A stretch of DNA of 64,000 bases from Accumulibacter sp003538495. Its GTDB lineage: Bacteria > Pseudomonadota > Gammaproteobacteria > Burkholderiales > Rhodocyclaceae. The translations under genes were made by a program, and so were the position numbers. The stretch is from the NCBI RefSeq assembly GCF_029255145.1, contig NZ_JAPUVQ010000050.1:1-64000 (forward strand), given 5' to 3'. This document shows positions 32,840 through 41,894 of this stretch, one piece after another (the first letter of the stretch is position 1; each line of letters starts with the position of its first letter). The notes below the pieces were generated by a model. The model did not search any database. It was not told the DNA's origin and saw only the letters and a list, made by a program, of their open reading frames with translations.

Positions 32840-33871
32840 ATGAAGTTGTTTTTTTCGCGTTCGCTGTTGACCCTGGCGACCCTCGCGGTGATGGTGGCGC
32901 TGCCCGAGGCGCAGGCCGAAGAGAAGGTCCTGAACCTCTACTCGGCTCGCCACTACCAGACCGATGAGGCCCTGTACGAGGGATTCACGCGGCAGACCGG
33001 GATCAAGATCAAGCGCATCGAGGGCAAGGAAGACGAGTTGCTCGAACGGATCAGGAACGAGGGCGCTTATAGCCCGGCGGATGTCTTGCTGACCGTCGAT
33101 GCGGCACGGCTGTCGGCCGCGCACGAACTGGGGCTCTTCGCACCGGTCACTTCGCCAACTCTGGAGAAGCGCATTCCGGCCAACCTGAGGACCGGCGACT
33201 GGTTCTCCTTCTCGACCCGCGCGCGGGTCATCATCTACGCCAAGGGCGTGATCGACCCCGATCAAGTGAAGACCTACGGCGATCTGGCGAACCCGCGCCT
33301 GAAAGGCAAGGTCTGCTCGCGTTCGGGCTCGCACCCCTACAACCTGTCGTTGATGGCTTCGATCATCGCCCATCACGGTGAGGCGGAAGCGGAGCAGTGG
33401 GCGAAGGGCGTGGTGGCCAACTTTGCTCGTGCACCCAAGGGAGGCGATACCGATCAGATTCGGGCCGTCGCCGCCGGCGAGTGTGCGGTGGCGGTTTCCA
33501 ATACCTACTACCTGGCGCGCCTGATGCGGTCGGACAAGGCCGAGGATCGCAAGACGATGGACAAGGTCGGCGTCGTCTGGCCAGACCAGCGGGGCGTTGG
33601 TGCGCACATCAACGTCTCGGGCGGCGGCGTCTTGAAGCACGCTCCGCACCGGGAAGCGGCGGTCAGGTTCCTCGAATATCTCGCCAGCGACCAGGCGCAA
33701 CGCTATTTTGCAGACGGCAACAACGAGTGGCCGGTCGTCGCCGGGATCAAGATCGACAATCCGGCGCTGGAGGCGCTCGGCAAGTTCAAGGCCGACAGTC
33801 TGCCGGTGGCGTCGCTGGCGATGTATCGTGCCAAGGCGCAGATCATTTTCGATCGCGCCGGCTACCGCTGA
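32840..33871 (+). CDS. fbpA: Fe(III) ABC transporter, periplasmic binding protein
   Basis: The product is 343 residues from the ATG at 32840 (GGAG eight bases upstream; an ATG at 32834 is too close to it). A signal peptide ends near AQA-EE (about 24). VLNLYSARHYQTDEALYEGF and the C-terminal YRAKAQIIFDRAGY resemble the FbpA/FutA ferric-binding class, where Tyr residues hold iron. It delivers iron to the FbpB permease, encoded convergently downstream. A Fur box precedes it. Confidence 0.93.
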   Translation: MKLFFSRSLLTLATLAVMVALPEAQAEEKVLNLYSARHYQTDEALYEGFTRQTGIKIKRIEGKEDELLERIRNEGAYSPADVLLTVDAARLSAAHELGLFAPVTSPTLEKRIPANLRTGDWFSFSTRARVIIYAKGVIDPDQVKTYGDLANPRLKGKVCSRSGSHPYNLSLMASIIAHHGEAEAEQWAKGVVANFARAPKGGDTDQIRAVAAGECAVAVSNTYYLARLMRSDKAEDRKTMDKVGVVWPDQRGVGAHINVSGGGVLKHAPHREAAVRFLEYLASDQAQRYFADGNNEWPVVAGIKIDNPALEALGKFKADSLPVASLAMYRAKAQIIFDRAGYR

Positions 33872-33916
33872 TATCCTGCGGCGGGCGGCGGTGTATCGGG
33901 TTGCCGCGACGCGCCG

Positions 33917-35569
33917 TCAGCGGCGGCGACGGGCGATCTGGCGCGATAGCGCGATCAGCGGCAGGAGCCCGACGGCGACGATCGCCAGTGACGCGCTGGC
34001 CGCCTCGGCGAGCCGCTCGTCCGAAGCGAGGGTATAGGCCTGGGTCGCCAGCGTATCGAAATCGAAAGGGCGCATGACCAGCGTCGCCGGCAACTCCTTC
34101 ATGACGTCGACGAATACCAGCAGGCCGGCGGTGAACAGGCTGCTGCGCAGGATCGGCAGGTGTACCCGGCGCAGCGTCGCTGCTTGTCCGAGGCCCAGGC
34201 TGCGCGCTGCATCGTCCATGTTGGTGGTGATCTTGGCCAGGCTGGTGCTGACCGCCTGCAAGGCGACGGCGAGGAAGCGCACCAGGTAGGCATAGATCAG
34301 CGCGGCAATGCCGCCGGTGATCAGCAGGCCGGGGTTGCCCCCGAACCACTCCTGCCATTGCCCGGCCAGCCAGATGTCCAGACGGCTGACCGGAATCAGG
34401 ACGCCAACGGCGATCACGGAACCGGGGACCGCGTAGCCGAGGCCAACCAGGCGGTTCAGCGTCCGCGCGACAAAGCCCCTGGACAGGCGCGCGCCGTACG
34501 CGAGCAGGACCGCCAGGGCGACGGCGATGACGGCGGTCAGCCCGGCCAGCAGGAAGCTGTTGCGCACCATGCCGAAGAAATGCTCGCCGAAGCGTGCCTG
34601 GCCGTCGGCCAGCGCCAGGCGCAGCAGCAGGTACGCGGGGAGCAGGAAGCCGATCGTCAGCGGCAGCGCGCACAGCGCACTGGCCAGCCAGCCAAGCCAG
34701 CCCGGCAAGGGGCGCCCCGCCCTCTGGCGGTGGCGTCCGGTGGTGTCGTGAAAGCGCGAGCGACCGCGTGAGCCGCGCTCGATCAGCAGCAGGAGCATTA
34801 CGAAGAGCAGCAGGGCCGCCGCCAGCTGGGCCGCGGCTATGCGATCGCCAAGCGAGAACCAGGCGCGATAGATGCCGGTGGTGAAGGTTTGCACGCCGAA
34901 GTATGAAACCGTCCCGTAATCAGCGAGGGTCTCCATCAGCGCCAGCGCGGTACCGGCCGCGATCGCTGGCCTGGCCAGCGGCAGCGACACCCGAAAGAAG
35001 CCGCGCCACGGCCCGAGGCCCAGCGTGCGCGATGCTTCGAGCATGCCGCTGGCCCGTTCCAGGAAGGCCGCGCGGGTCAGCAGGTAGACGTACGGGTAGA
35101 GCACGAAGATGAACATGCTGACCGCGCCACCGAGGCTGCGCACTTCCGGAAACCAGTAGTCGGCCTTGCTCCAGCCGAAGGATTCGCGCAGGAAACTCTG
35201 CAGTGGCCCGACGAACTGCAGAAAATCGGTATACACGTAGGCCAGGACGTACGCCGGCATCGCCAGAGGCAAGACCAGCGCCCACTCGAACACCCGCCGA
35301 CCGGGGAAGGAGTGCATGGTCGTCAGCCACGCCGTCGCCACGCCGACGGCCATCACCCCCAGACCGACCGCGAGGCACAACACCAGGGTATTGCCGACGT
35401 AGCTCGGAAGAACCGTCGCCGCCAGATGCGACCAGGTGGCGCCGGTACCGCCGCTGAAGATGTTCGCCAGGACGCTCAGCACCGGCAGGCCGACCAGTGC
35501 CGCGACGGTGGCGGAAACCACAAGCAGGGGGGAAGCCAGACGCAGGGGATTGAGGCGCGAGCGGGTCAT
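33917..35569 (-). CDS. fbpB: Fe(III) ABC transporter permease (two fused BPD domains)
   Basis: The product is 550 residues with about 12 membrane helices in two homologous halves. Each half has the permease-ATPase coupling loop: EASRTLGLGPWRGFFRVSLPLARPAI in the first and DDAARSLGLGQ with the following RVHLPILRSS in the second. The fused form is standard for FbpB. It is transcribed away from the ATPase gene, with a Fur box in the shared 124-bp gap, and convergently to fbpA. The ribosome site is weak. Confidence 0.93.
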   Translation of the reverse strand: MTRSRLNPLRLASPLLVVSATVAALVGLPVLSVLANIFSGGTGATWSHLAATVLPSYVGNTLVLCLAVGLGVMAVGVATAWLTTMHSFPGRRVFEWALVLPLAMPAYVLAYVYTDFLQFVGPLQSFLRESFGWSKADYWFPEVRSLGGAVSMFIFVLYPYVYLLTRAAFLERASGMLEASRTLGLGPWRGFFRVSLPLARPAIAAGTALALMETLADYGTVSYFGVQTFTTGIYRAWFSLGDRIAAAQLAAALLLFVMLLLLIERGSRGRSRFHDTTGRHRQRAGRPLPGWLGWLASALCALPLTIGFLLPAYLLLRLALADGQARFGEHFFGMVRNSFLLAGLTAVIAVALAVLLAYGARLSRGFVARTLNRLVGLGYAVPGSVIAVGVLIPVSRLDIWLAGQWQEWFGGNPGLLITGGIAALIYAYLVRFLAVALQAVSTSLAKITTNMDDAARSLGLGQAATLRRVHLPILRSSLFTAGLLVFVDVMKELPATLVMRPFDFDTLATQAYTLASDERLAEAASASLAIVAVGLLPLIALSRQIARRRR

Positions 35570-35582
35570 GGTTCAAGCGGCT

Positions 35583-35600
35583 AAATGAGAATTATAATTG
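35583..35600. promoter_or_regulatory. Fur box between fbpB and fbpC
   Basis: AAATGAGAATTATAATTG matches the core of Fur operators well. It lies 14 bases before the fbpB start and about 95 before fbpC, so one site could control both directions. Confidence 0.7.
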
Positions 35601-35693
35601 ACAAGTACCCCGTTTGACCTTGCCAGCTGGCGCCGCGCCGGCTGCGGCGCCAGCGGATCCCGCCAACCGGCAGCACCCGATCACCAGGCATCG

Positions 35694-36803
35694 ATGGCCC
35701 ACCTCGAACTCGAAGGAATCGTCCAGCGTTACGGATCGCATACGGTGGTCGATGGCGTCGGCTTTGGCGTCGAAACGGGCACCATTGCCTGCCTGCTTGG
35801 CCCTTCGGGCTGCGGCAAGACGACCCTGCTGCGGTGCATTGCCGGTTTCGAGGAAATCGCCGCCGGCGAGATTCGGATCGACGGCCGGACGGTGAGCCGC
35901 GCCGGGCGTCGCGTGCCGCCGGAGAAGCGGCAGATCGGCATGGTTTTTCAGGATTACGCCCTGTTCCCGCATCTCAGCGTCGCGGCCAATGTCGGTTTTG
36001 GCCTCGCCGGGCTGGCCGCCCGTGACCGCCAGCAACGGGTCGCCGAGTTGCTGGCGACGGTCGGCCTCGGTGGCCAGGGCAGCAAGTACCCGCACGAACT
36101 TTCGGGCGGCCAGCAGCAGCGCGTCGCGCTGGCGCGCGCCCTGGCGCCGCAACCGGAGCTGCTGCTGCTCGACGAGCCCTTCTCGAACCTCGACGTCGGT
36201 CTGCGCGAGCGGCTGTCGCTCGAAGTGCGCGAGATCCTGAAAAGCCAGAACATTACCGCGGTGCTGGTCACCCATGATCAGCACGAAGCATTCGCGATGG
36301 CCGACGAAATCGGGGTGATGGCCGCCGGAATCATTCAGCAATGGGACACCCCATACCGCCTGTACCATCAGCCGGTGAACCGTTTTGTCGCCGATTTTGT
36401 CGGGCAGGGCGTTTTCGTCGCCGGCGTGGTGATCGACGACAGCAGCGTCGAAGTCGAACTGGGCGTCCTCGAATCGCGTCTGCCGCTCGAATGCAGCCAG
36501 GGTTGCGAGGCCTGTGGTCAGGGTTGTGGCGTCGAAGTGCTGCTGCGTCCGGATGACATCATTCACGACGATCGCAGCGATCTGTTGGCGGAGGTCCGGC
36601 ACAAGGCCTTTCGCGGCGCCGAGATCCTCTATACCTTGCGACTCGACAGCGGCGTCGAAGTCCTGTCGCTGGTCCCCTCGCATCACAATCACGCCCTTGG
36701 CGAGAAGATCGGTATCCGGCTGGACGTTGACCACGTCGTTGCCTTCAAGACGCCGACCCGCGCTTTCCCGTCGAACGCGCAGGCTATCCAGTTCCATCGA
36801 TGA
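35694..36803 (+). CDS. fbpC: Fe(III) ABC transporter ATPase
   Basis: The product is 369 residues from the ATG at 35694; the ORF stays open to 35598. Walker A GPSGCGKTTLL, the Q-loop VFQDYALFPH, the signature LSGGQQQRVALARALA and Walker B LLLLDEPFSNLD are all present. The C-terminal TOBE-like part contains a cluster of four cysteines, CSQGCEACGQGC (about 265-276). This is not a general feature of the ATPase and might bind metal or sense iron. Its stop overlaps the aat start (ATGA). Confidence 0.93.
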   Translation: MAHLELEGIVQRYGSHTVVDGVGFGVETGTIACLLGPSGCGKTTLLRCIAGFEEIAAGEIRIDGRTVSRAGRRVPPEKRQIGMVFQDYALFPHLSVAANVGFGLAGLAARDRQQRVAELLATVGLGGQGSKYPHELSGGQQQRVALARALAPQPELLLLDEPFSNLDVGLRERLSLEVREILKSQNITAVLVTHDQHEAFAMADEIGVMAAGIIQQWDTPYRLYHQPVNRFVADFVGQGVFVAGVVIDDSSVEVELGVLESRLPLECSQGCEACGQGCGVEVLLRPDDIIHDDRSDLLAEVRHKAFRGAEILYTLRLDSGVEVLSLVPSHHNHALGEKIGIRLDVDHVVAFKTPTRAFPSNAQAIQFHR

Positions 36804-37507
36804 TTCCATGGCTCGAAGGCAGCGAACCCTTCCCGCCGCTGGAGGGCGCCCTGAGCGATCCGAACGGCCTGCTCTGTGCGGGTGGCGACCTGTCACCGAA
36901 ACGCTTGCTCGACGCCTACCAACATGGAATCTTTCCCTGGTATTCGAGGGGCGAGCCGATCCTCTGGTGGAGTCCGGACCCGCGCATGGTTCTCGATCCC
37001 GGCGAATTCCGGGTCTCGCGCTCGCTGCGCCGCAGTTTGCGCGCCGGTCGCTGGCAGGTGACCCTGGACCGCGATTTCCCGGCGGTCATCCGGGCCTGCG
37101 CCGAAGCGCCACGCAGCGGCCAGGACGGCACCTGGATCGTCCGCGACATCCAGCACGCCTACTGGCAGCTGGCCCAACTGGGATTCGCCCATTCGGTGGA
37201 AACCTGGCTTGACGGCGAGCTGGTTGGCGGCCTATACGGCCTGGCGATCGGCCGCATGTTCTACGGAGAGTCGATGTTCTCGCGGGTCACCGACGCCTCG
37301 AAGGTTGCCGCCGCGCATCTTGCCCGCTTTCTCGAAGGCGAAGGATACGGCATGATAGATTGCCAGATGAGTACGCCGCACCTGGCGTCGCTTGGCGCGC
37401 GGGAGATTCCTCGTGCGGTTTTCATGGCGCGTCTGCGGGCCCTGGTCGCCGTCCCCTGGCAGCCCGGCCGCTGGCCGACGAACGGCGCCAGCCAGGCCTG
37501 GAACTAG
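36800..37507 (+). CDS. aat: Leucyl/phenylalanyl-tRNA-protein transferase
   Basis: The product is 235 residues. Family motifs are GLLCAGGDLSPKRLLDAY, GIFPWYSRGEPILWWSPDPR, FAHSVETW and YGLAIGRMFYGESMFS, followed by CQMSTPHLASLGAREIPR. It adds Leu or Phe to proteins with N-terminal Lys or Arg, marking them for ClpAP in the N-degron pathway. It overlaps the iron ATPase gene upstream by four bases and is followed directly by bpt, so the three genes probably share a transcript. Confidence 0.97.
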   Translation: MIPWLEGSEPFPPLEGALSDPNGLLCAGGDLSPKRLLDAYQHGIFPWYSRGEPILWWSPDPRMVLDPGEFRVSRSLRRSLRAGRWQVTLDRDFPAVIRACAEAPRSGQDGTWIVRDIQHAYWQLAQLGFAHSVETWLDGELVGGLYGLAIGRMFYGESMFSRVTDASKVAAAHLARFLEGEGYGMIDCQMSTPHLASLGAREIPRAVFMARLRALVAVPWQPGRWPTNGASQAWN

Positions 37508-37511
37508 ATAC

Positions 37512-38276
37512 ATGGCGCGACTCAACGACTCCGACCTGCCGTTCTCCTTGCTGCAGTTCTACGCCACGGCGCCCTACACCTGCAGCTACCTGCCGGGTGA
37601 GCGGGCACGTTCGCAGGTTGCCGCACCAAGCCATCTGATCAATAGCGAGGTCTACGGCGAACTCGTACGCAGCGGCTTTCGACGCAGCGGGATGTTCACC
37701 TACCGGCCGAAGTGCGATGCCTGCCAGGCCTGCGTCCCGGTGCGCATCCCGGTCAAGGCCTTCGCACCCAACCGCAGCCAGCGCCGCAGCCTCCGGATGC
37801 ACGGCGCGCTGCACGCACGCGAGTTGCCGCTCGTTTTTCGCGACGAACACTACCAGCTCTACCTGCGCTACCAGTCGGCCCGGCACGCCGGCGGCGGCAT
37901 GGATCAGGACAGCCACGACCAGTACGCGCACTTCCTGCTGCAGAGCCGGGTGGACACCCGCCTGGTCGAATTCACCGACCACGGCGAGCTGCGCATGGTC
38001 AGTATCGTCGACGTGCTGAGCGACGGTCTGTCTTCGGTCTACACCTTCTACGATCCGGACCTGCAGTCGGCCAGTTTCGGCACCTACAACATCCTCTGGC
38101 AGATCTCCCAGTGCCTTGCCAACGGCCTGCCCTACCTGTATCTCGGCTACTGGATTGGCGGTAGCCGGAAAATGGCCTACAAAGCCAATTTCAAGGCCAT
38201 CGAGGGACTGGTCGACGGTCGGTGGAGCGATCTGAGATCGCGGTTGGGGCTGCAAGCGGGCGCGCTTTCCGGATAG
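37512..38276 (+). CDS. bpt: Aspartate/glutamate leucyltransferase (Bpt, arginyltransferase family)
   Basis: The product is 254 residues. The N-terminal Cys set near YTCSYLPGERARSQ and CDACQACVPVRIPV is followed by SRRSLR-type RNA-binding sequence and the GNAT-like C-terminal half with SSVYTFYDPD and YLYLGYWI. In bacteria these enzymes attach Leu to N-terminal Asp or Glu. With aat it completes both bacterial N-degron transferases. It starts four bases after the aat stop; the ribosome site is poor, suggesting coupling. Confidence 0.96.
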   Translation: MARLNDSDLPFSLLQFYATAPYTCSYLPGERARSQVAAPSHLINSEVYGELVRSGFRRSGMFTYRPKCDACQACVPVRIPVKAFAPNRSQRRSLRMHGALHARELPLVFRDEHYQLYLRYQSARHAGGGMDQDSHDQYAHFLLQSRVDTRLVEFTDHGELRMVSIVDVLSDGLSSVYTFYDPDLQSASFGTYNILWQISQCLANGLPYLYLGYWIGGSRKMAYKANFKAIEGLVDGRWSDLRSRLGLQAGALSG

Positions 38277-38315
38277 AATGTCGGTTTGCGCTTTGCTCCC
38301 CGCTGAGCTTCGTCC

Positions 38316-40850
38316 ATGTCCAGCAAGAAAAGACCTTCTGCCGCGCGCGCTCGTCCAGCTGCTGTCGGGGGCGTGCTTTCGCCCGAGGCAAGAGCCCGAC
38401 AGGCGCTGGACACGCGCCACTTCCGCGAGGCTATAGAACACTACAAGACCTTGCTGAAACAGGAGCGCCGCGTCGAGTGGCTCGATGGCCTGGCCGACAG
38501 CTATGCCGGCCGCGCCGCCGAACTGGCCGACAAGGGCATGCTTTCCGAGGCGCTGGTGGTGTGGCGTAATCGCGCCAGCCTGTGTGGTCGGCCGCTGGCC
38601 GAAGGACCCTACCTTGGCTGGCTGCTGCGCGCTGGCGAGCACGATGCCGCACTGGCTTTGCTGACCGCTGATGGCCTTTCGGCGACCGCGGCTGCCGAGC
38701 TGGAAACCGGGCTGGCCGCGGTGGTGCTGACCTCGCCCGACAGCGCGCTGGCGCGGCTCGCCGCCGACAGCCCGCTATTTCGCCAGCGTCCGATCGCGTT
38801 GGCCGCCATCGCCGCTTGCTGCCGCGGCGACCAGACCGAGCTGGAGCAGCACTTGCGTGCGATACCGTTTCGTTCGCCATATCGCGACCTTCGTTTCATC
38901 CTCAAGGCGCTGTCGGTGGTCGGCAGTGACCCGGCCCAGGCCGCCGGCCTGATCGGCCGGGCGGTCGTCGCTGGCCCTTTCGAAGGCCTCGCCGCGGTCG
39001 TTCGCGCCGCCATTCTTCCCGGCAGCCGCTGGCTTGCCGCCATGCCAGCTCTCGACGACGAGGGTCGGCAGTTGCTGCTGGACCTCAAGGGGTGCCCGGA
39101 AGACCGTCGTTCCGTTCTTTTCGACCTTGCCCGGCTTGGTAGCACGCCACCACCCGCCAAGGTGGTCGAGTTGCTGCTACGGCGCCATCGCGGCTTGCCG
39201 GCGAGCGTGGCGACGCTTTGCCGGCGACTGTTGCCCTACGCGCAGCAACGCATGTCGGAATACCAGGGCGCTTTCGGTCCGCTGACCGAAGGCGAGCAGG
39301 AGTGCATTGCGGCGCTGGCAGCCGAACATCAGGGCGATTCGAGACTGAGCAGGGCGCACTGGTTGCGTGCCGCAGAATGGTACTCGCCGCCCGAAAAGGA
39401 GCCGCTGCAGGCGGCGCTGATCCTGCGCCGTCTGTTTGAGGTGTTCGTCGGCGATGCCGAGCGCGCGGATCCGGATGCGGAGTGCATCGACTGGCTGCAA
39501 CGCAGCCTGGCGTTGGACCCGGACGACCTCGCCACGTACCTGAAAGTGATTCGAATCCATCGACAGGGTCGTGACCTCAGGGCGGCGCGGGCGATGGTCG
39601 ACCGCGCGCTGGCGCGCTTTGCCAACGATCCGGCGGTGCTGCTCGAAGCGGTCGAGGTGGCCCTGGCCGGCAATGCCTTCAAGAAAGCGGTGACCCTGGC
39701 GAAGCGCCTGCTGGAACTCGATCCGATCAATTCACGGGTGCGCGCGCTGATCGGCCAGGCGCATGTTTCGCATGCGCGCAAGCAGATTCGCGCGAAGCGG
39801 CCGGACGCGGCTGCCAAGGAACTCGCTCTCGCCGAGCAGTGGCTCATTTCGGCCGACGAGCGCAGCGTCGTCAAACTGCTGCGTGGCCTGAGTGCTACCG
39901 ATCAGACGGCGAGCGCGCTGCTGAGCGATGTGGTGCGCGAACTCGGCGGCCAGTTGCTGGCGGCTTTTCACCTGTTGCTGGAATGCGCCCGCGTCGGCAT
40001 TCCGGCGCCAGCGACGCTGCGTCGTGCCGGCATCGATCTGTCGGGCAAACCGAACGCGAGCGAAGTCCTGGCGGTGGCGCACGCGCTGAATACGCTGCGA
40101 GAAGAACCGCGGGCGCTGCGGACGCTGCTCGATTCACTGCGTGCACCGCTGCGTCGTGCTGCCGGTGAAGACTTCAGTGAATCCGAGCGGGTTTCGATCT
40201 GCGAAGCGCTGCTGCGCTGGGACGAGCGGTCGCTGCTGCAGGCCTATGCGGATGTCGGCCTGAAGCGCTGGCCCGCACGGCCGATCTTCGTCTATTTCAC
40301 GACCTTTGCCCGGCACGGCGCGCGCGCCTATTTCGTCATCTCCGTGCGTGAAGAGACGGCCCTGGCGCGAGCGCTGGATCAGGCCCAGGACGATGGCGAT
40401 CAACGGACCGCCTTGCGAATTCGCGGCTTGATCGAGCCGCCGGAGCGTTTCCACAGCTGCCCTACGGGCGATTCCGATGACTGGGGCGACCTGGAAGACG
40501 CCTTTGCGGACTTGGGCAATGGGCTGCCCCTCGATCCACGCGCGGTCCTGGAAATGATGCTGGGCATGGCCGGCGAAGAGCAGGTCATCAGCATGGCTCG
40601 CGAAGGTTTCTCGGCCAGCGAGTTTCGGCAGCTTGAGCGTGCCGCCGGCGGCAACCGCAAGAAACTGGCCAGGCTGTTGGTCGAGGCGGTCGGCGATCGG
40701 GTGGAGCGCCGGGCGGCTGATCTCCCATCGGACCCGTTGCCACCTCCGCCGGCCGCGCCACCTCCGCGCTTGGCTCCGAGACGCAAGCCGCCAGCACCAC
40801 CCGTGCAGCCCGTTCACGATGACCGGCAGAAAGACCTGTTCGATGATTGA
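38316..40850 (+). CDS. Large alpha-solenoid/TPR-like protein of the Hsp70 cassette
   Basis: The product is 844 residues, nearly all helical with Ala/Leu/Arg-rich repeats. TPR-like units are visible (RQALDTRHFREAIEHYKTLL; LALDPDDLATYLKVIRIHRQGRD; LLELDPINSRVRALIGQAH). The tail (about 805-835) is rich in Pro. It starts the chaperone cassette and overlaps the J-like gene by eight bases. A substrate-binding or scaffold role for the Hsp70 is inferred from context. No catalytic motif is seen. Confidence 0.8.
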   Translation: MSSKKRPSAARARPAAVGGVLSPEARARQALDTRHFREAIEHYKTLLKQERRVEWLDGLADSYAGRAAELADKGMLSEALVVWRNRASLCGRPLAEGPYLGWLLRAGEHDAALALLTADGLSATAAAELETGLAAVVLTSPDSALARLAADSPLFRQRPIALAAIAACCRGDQTELEQHLRAIPFRSPYRDLRFILKALSVVGSDPAQAAGLIGRAVVAGPFEGLAAVVRAAILPGSRWLAAMPALDDEGRQLLLDLKGCPEDRRSVLFDLARLGSTPPPAKVVELLLRRHRGLPASVATLCRRLLPYAQQRMSEYQGAFGPLTEGEQECIAALAAEHQGDSRLSRAHWLRAAEWYSPPEKEPLQAALILRRLFEVFVGDAERADPDAECIDWLQRSLALDPDDLATYLKVIRIHRQGRDLRAARAMVDRALARFANDPAVLLEAVEVALAGNAFKKAVTLAKRLLELDPINSRVRALIGQAHVSHARKQIRAKRPDAAAKELALAEQWLISADERSVVKLLRGLSATDQTASALLSDVVRELGGQLLAAFHLLLECARVGIPAPATLRRAGIDLSGKPNASEVLAVAHALNTLREEPRALRTLLDSLRAPLRRAAGEDFSESERVSICEALLRWDERSLLQAYADVGLKRWPARPIFVYFTTFARHGARAYFVISVREETALARALDQAQDDGDQRTALRIRGLIEPPERFHSCPTGDSDDWGDLEDAFADLGNGLPLDPRAVLEMMLGMAGEEQVISMAREGFSASEFRQLERAAGGNRKKLARLLVEAVGDRVERRAADLPSDPLPPPPAAPPPRLAPRRKPPAPPVQPVHDDRQKDLFDD

Positions 40851-41133
40851 CCCTTACCGCATTCTTGGCGTCGAGTTCGCCGCCAGCGACGAAACGATCC
40901 GCAGCGCTTACCTGGCGGCGATTCGCGAATCGCCGCCAGAACGCGACCGTGAGCGTTTCGAAAGCGTCCGCGCTGCTTACGAGGCGATTTCAGACCGGCG
41001 CCGCCGCCTCGCGCACCAGCTCTTCGACCATTCGCCGCCAACGCTCGATGACTTGCTGAGTGCCGTCAGCAGCGATTTCGTACCGCGTCCGCCGAGCGAG
41101 AACCGCTTGCTGCGCGTACTGGGGGCGAAGTGA
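40843..41133 (+). CDS. Divergent J-domain protein lacking HPD
   Basis: The product is 96 residues, essentially one J-domain: DPYRILGVEFAASDETIRSAYLAAI, then helix III RERFESVRAAYEAISDRRRRLAHQLF. The HPD motif that stimulates Hsp70 ATPase is replaced by Ser-Pro-Pro (ESPPERD). It therefore may bind Hsp70 without classic activation, or use another contact. It overlaps the genes on both sides. Assignment rests on the fold pattern and the Hsp70/GrpE neighbours. Confidence 0.85.
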   Translation: MIDPYRILGVEFAASDETIRSAYLAAIRESPPERDRERFESVRAAYEAISDRRRRLAHQLFDHSPPTLDDLLSAVSSDFVPRPPSENRLLRVLGAK

Positions 41134-41894
41134 CACCGGTGTTGACGTACCTGCCGGCCCAGCCGTCGAGGCCAGTCCCGGGAGCCTTCTCCGCCGAGGA
41201 AAGGGAGCTTCTGGTCGAGCAGTTCCGCGCCGCTCTTGAGGACGCTGCAAGGCAGCCCGAAGCCGGCGGCTGGTCAGATCGTGAAGCCGATGACGAAGCC
41301 GTGGACGCGGCGCAACCGGCCGTCGACCTGGTCACCCTGCTCGGCGAAATGGCGGTGCTCAAGAACGAGCTGCGGCTGCAATCGCGACAGTTCAAGAATA
41401 CGCTCGACGAGCTGCGTGCCTTCGGCGGCGACCTGCGCGCGCACAGCGAGCGTCTGCAACGTGAACTCGAACGTGCGCGCGAGCACGCGGCGTCGATCGA
41501 GAGCCGGACCGCACGGCAATTTCTGCTGGCGCTGCTTGATCTGCGTGATCGCCTGCAGAGTGGCGTCGATGCGGCCCGGCGGCCGCCCTCGTCGCTCCTG
41601 GCGCGCCTGTTTTCGCGGTCGACGCGTCTTGCCAACAGTCTGGCCGATGGACAGCGCTTGACCCTGCAACGGCTGGACGAGCTGCTCGCCAGCAATGGTG
41701 TGCGGCCGATGCGCGTGGTCGGCGAAATTCTCGACCCCGAACGGATGCGCGTGGTCGGTCTCGAAGCCGCTGCCGCGTCGGCGACGGTTCCTGACGGTAC
41801 CGTTCTGCGCGAGATCCGGCGCGGGTTTTTTCACGAAGGCGAGCTGTTGCGAGTCGCCGAAGTCATCGTCAGCAAGAAAGCGAACAGAACATGA
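41130..41894 (+). CDS. GrpE-like nucleotide exchange factor
   Basis: The product is 254 residues starting with GTG, overlapping the J-like gene by four bases. A long charged coiled coil (about 70-130, LLGEMAVLKNELRLQSRQFKNTLDEL) precedes a C-terminal beta part with VVGEILDPERMRVVGLEAA and GTVLREIRRGFFHEGELLRVAEVIV, typical of GrpE. It would exchange ADP on the adjacent Hsp70. It is divergent from housekeeping GrpE, which must be encoded elsewhere. Confidence 0.88.
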   Translation: MTPVLTYLPAQPSRPVPGAFSAEERELLVEQFRAALEDAARQPEAGGWSDREADDEAVDAAQPAVDLVTLLGEMAVLKNELRLQSRQFKNTLDELRAFGGDLRAHSERLQRELERAREHAASIESRTARQFLLALLDLRDRLQSGVDAARRPPSSLLARLFSRSTRLANSLADGQRLTLQRLDELLASNGVRPMRVVGEILDPERMRVVGLEAAAASATVPDGTVLREIRRGFFHEGELLRVAEVIVSKKANRT

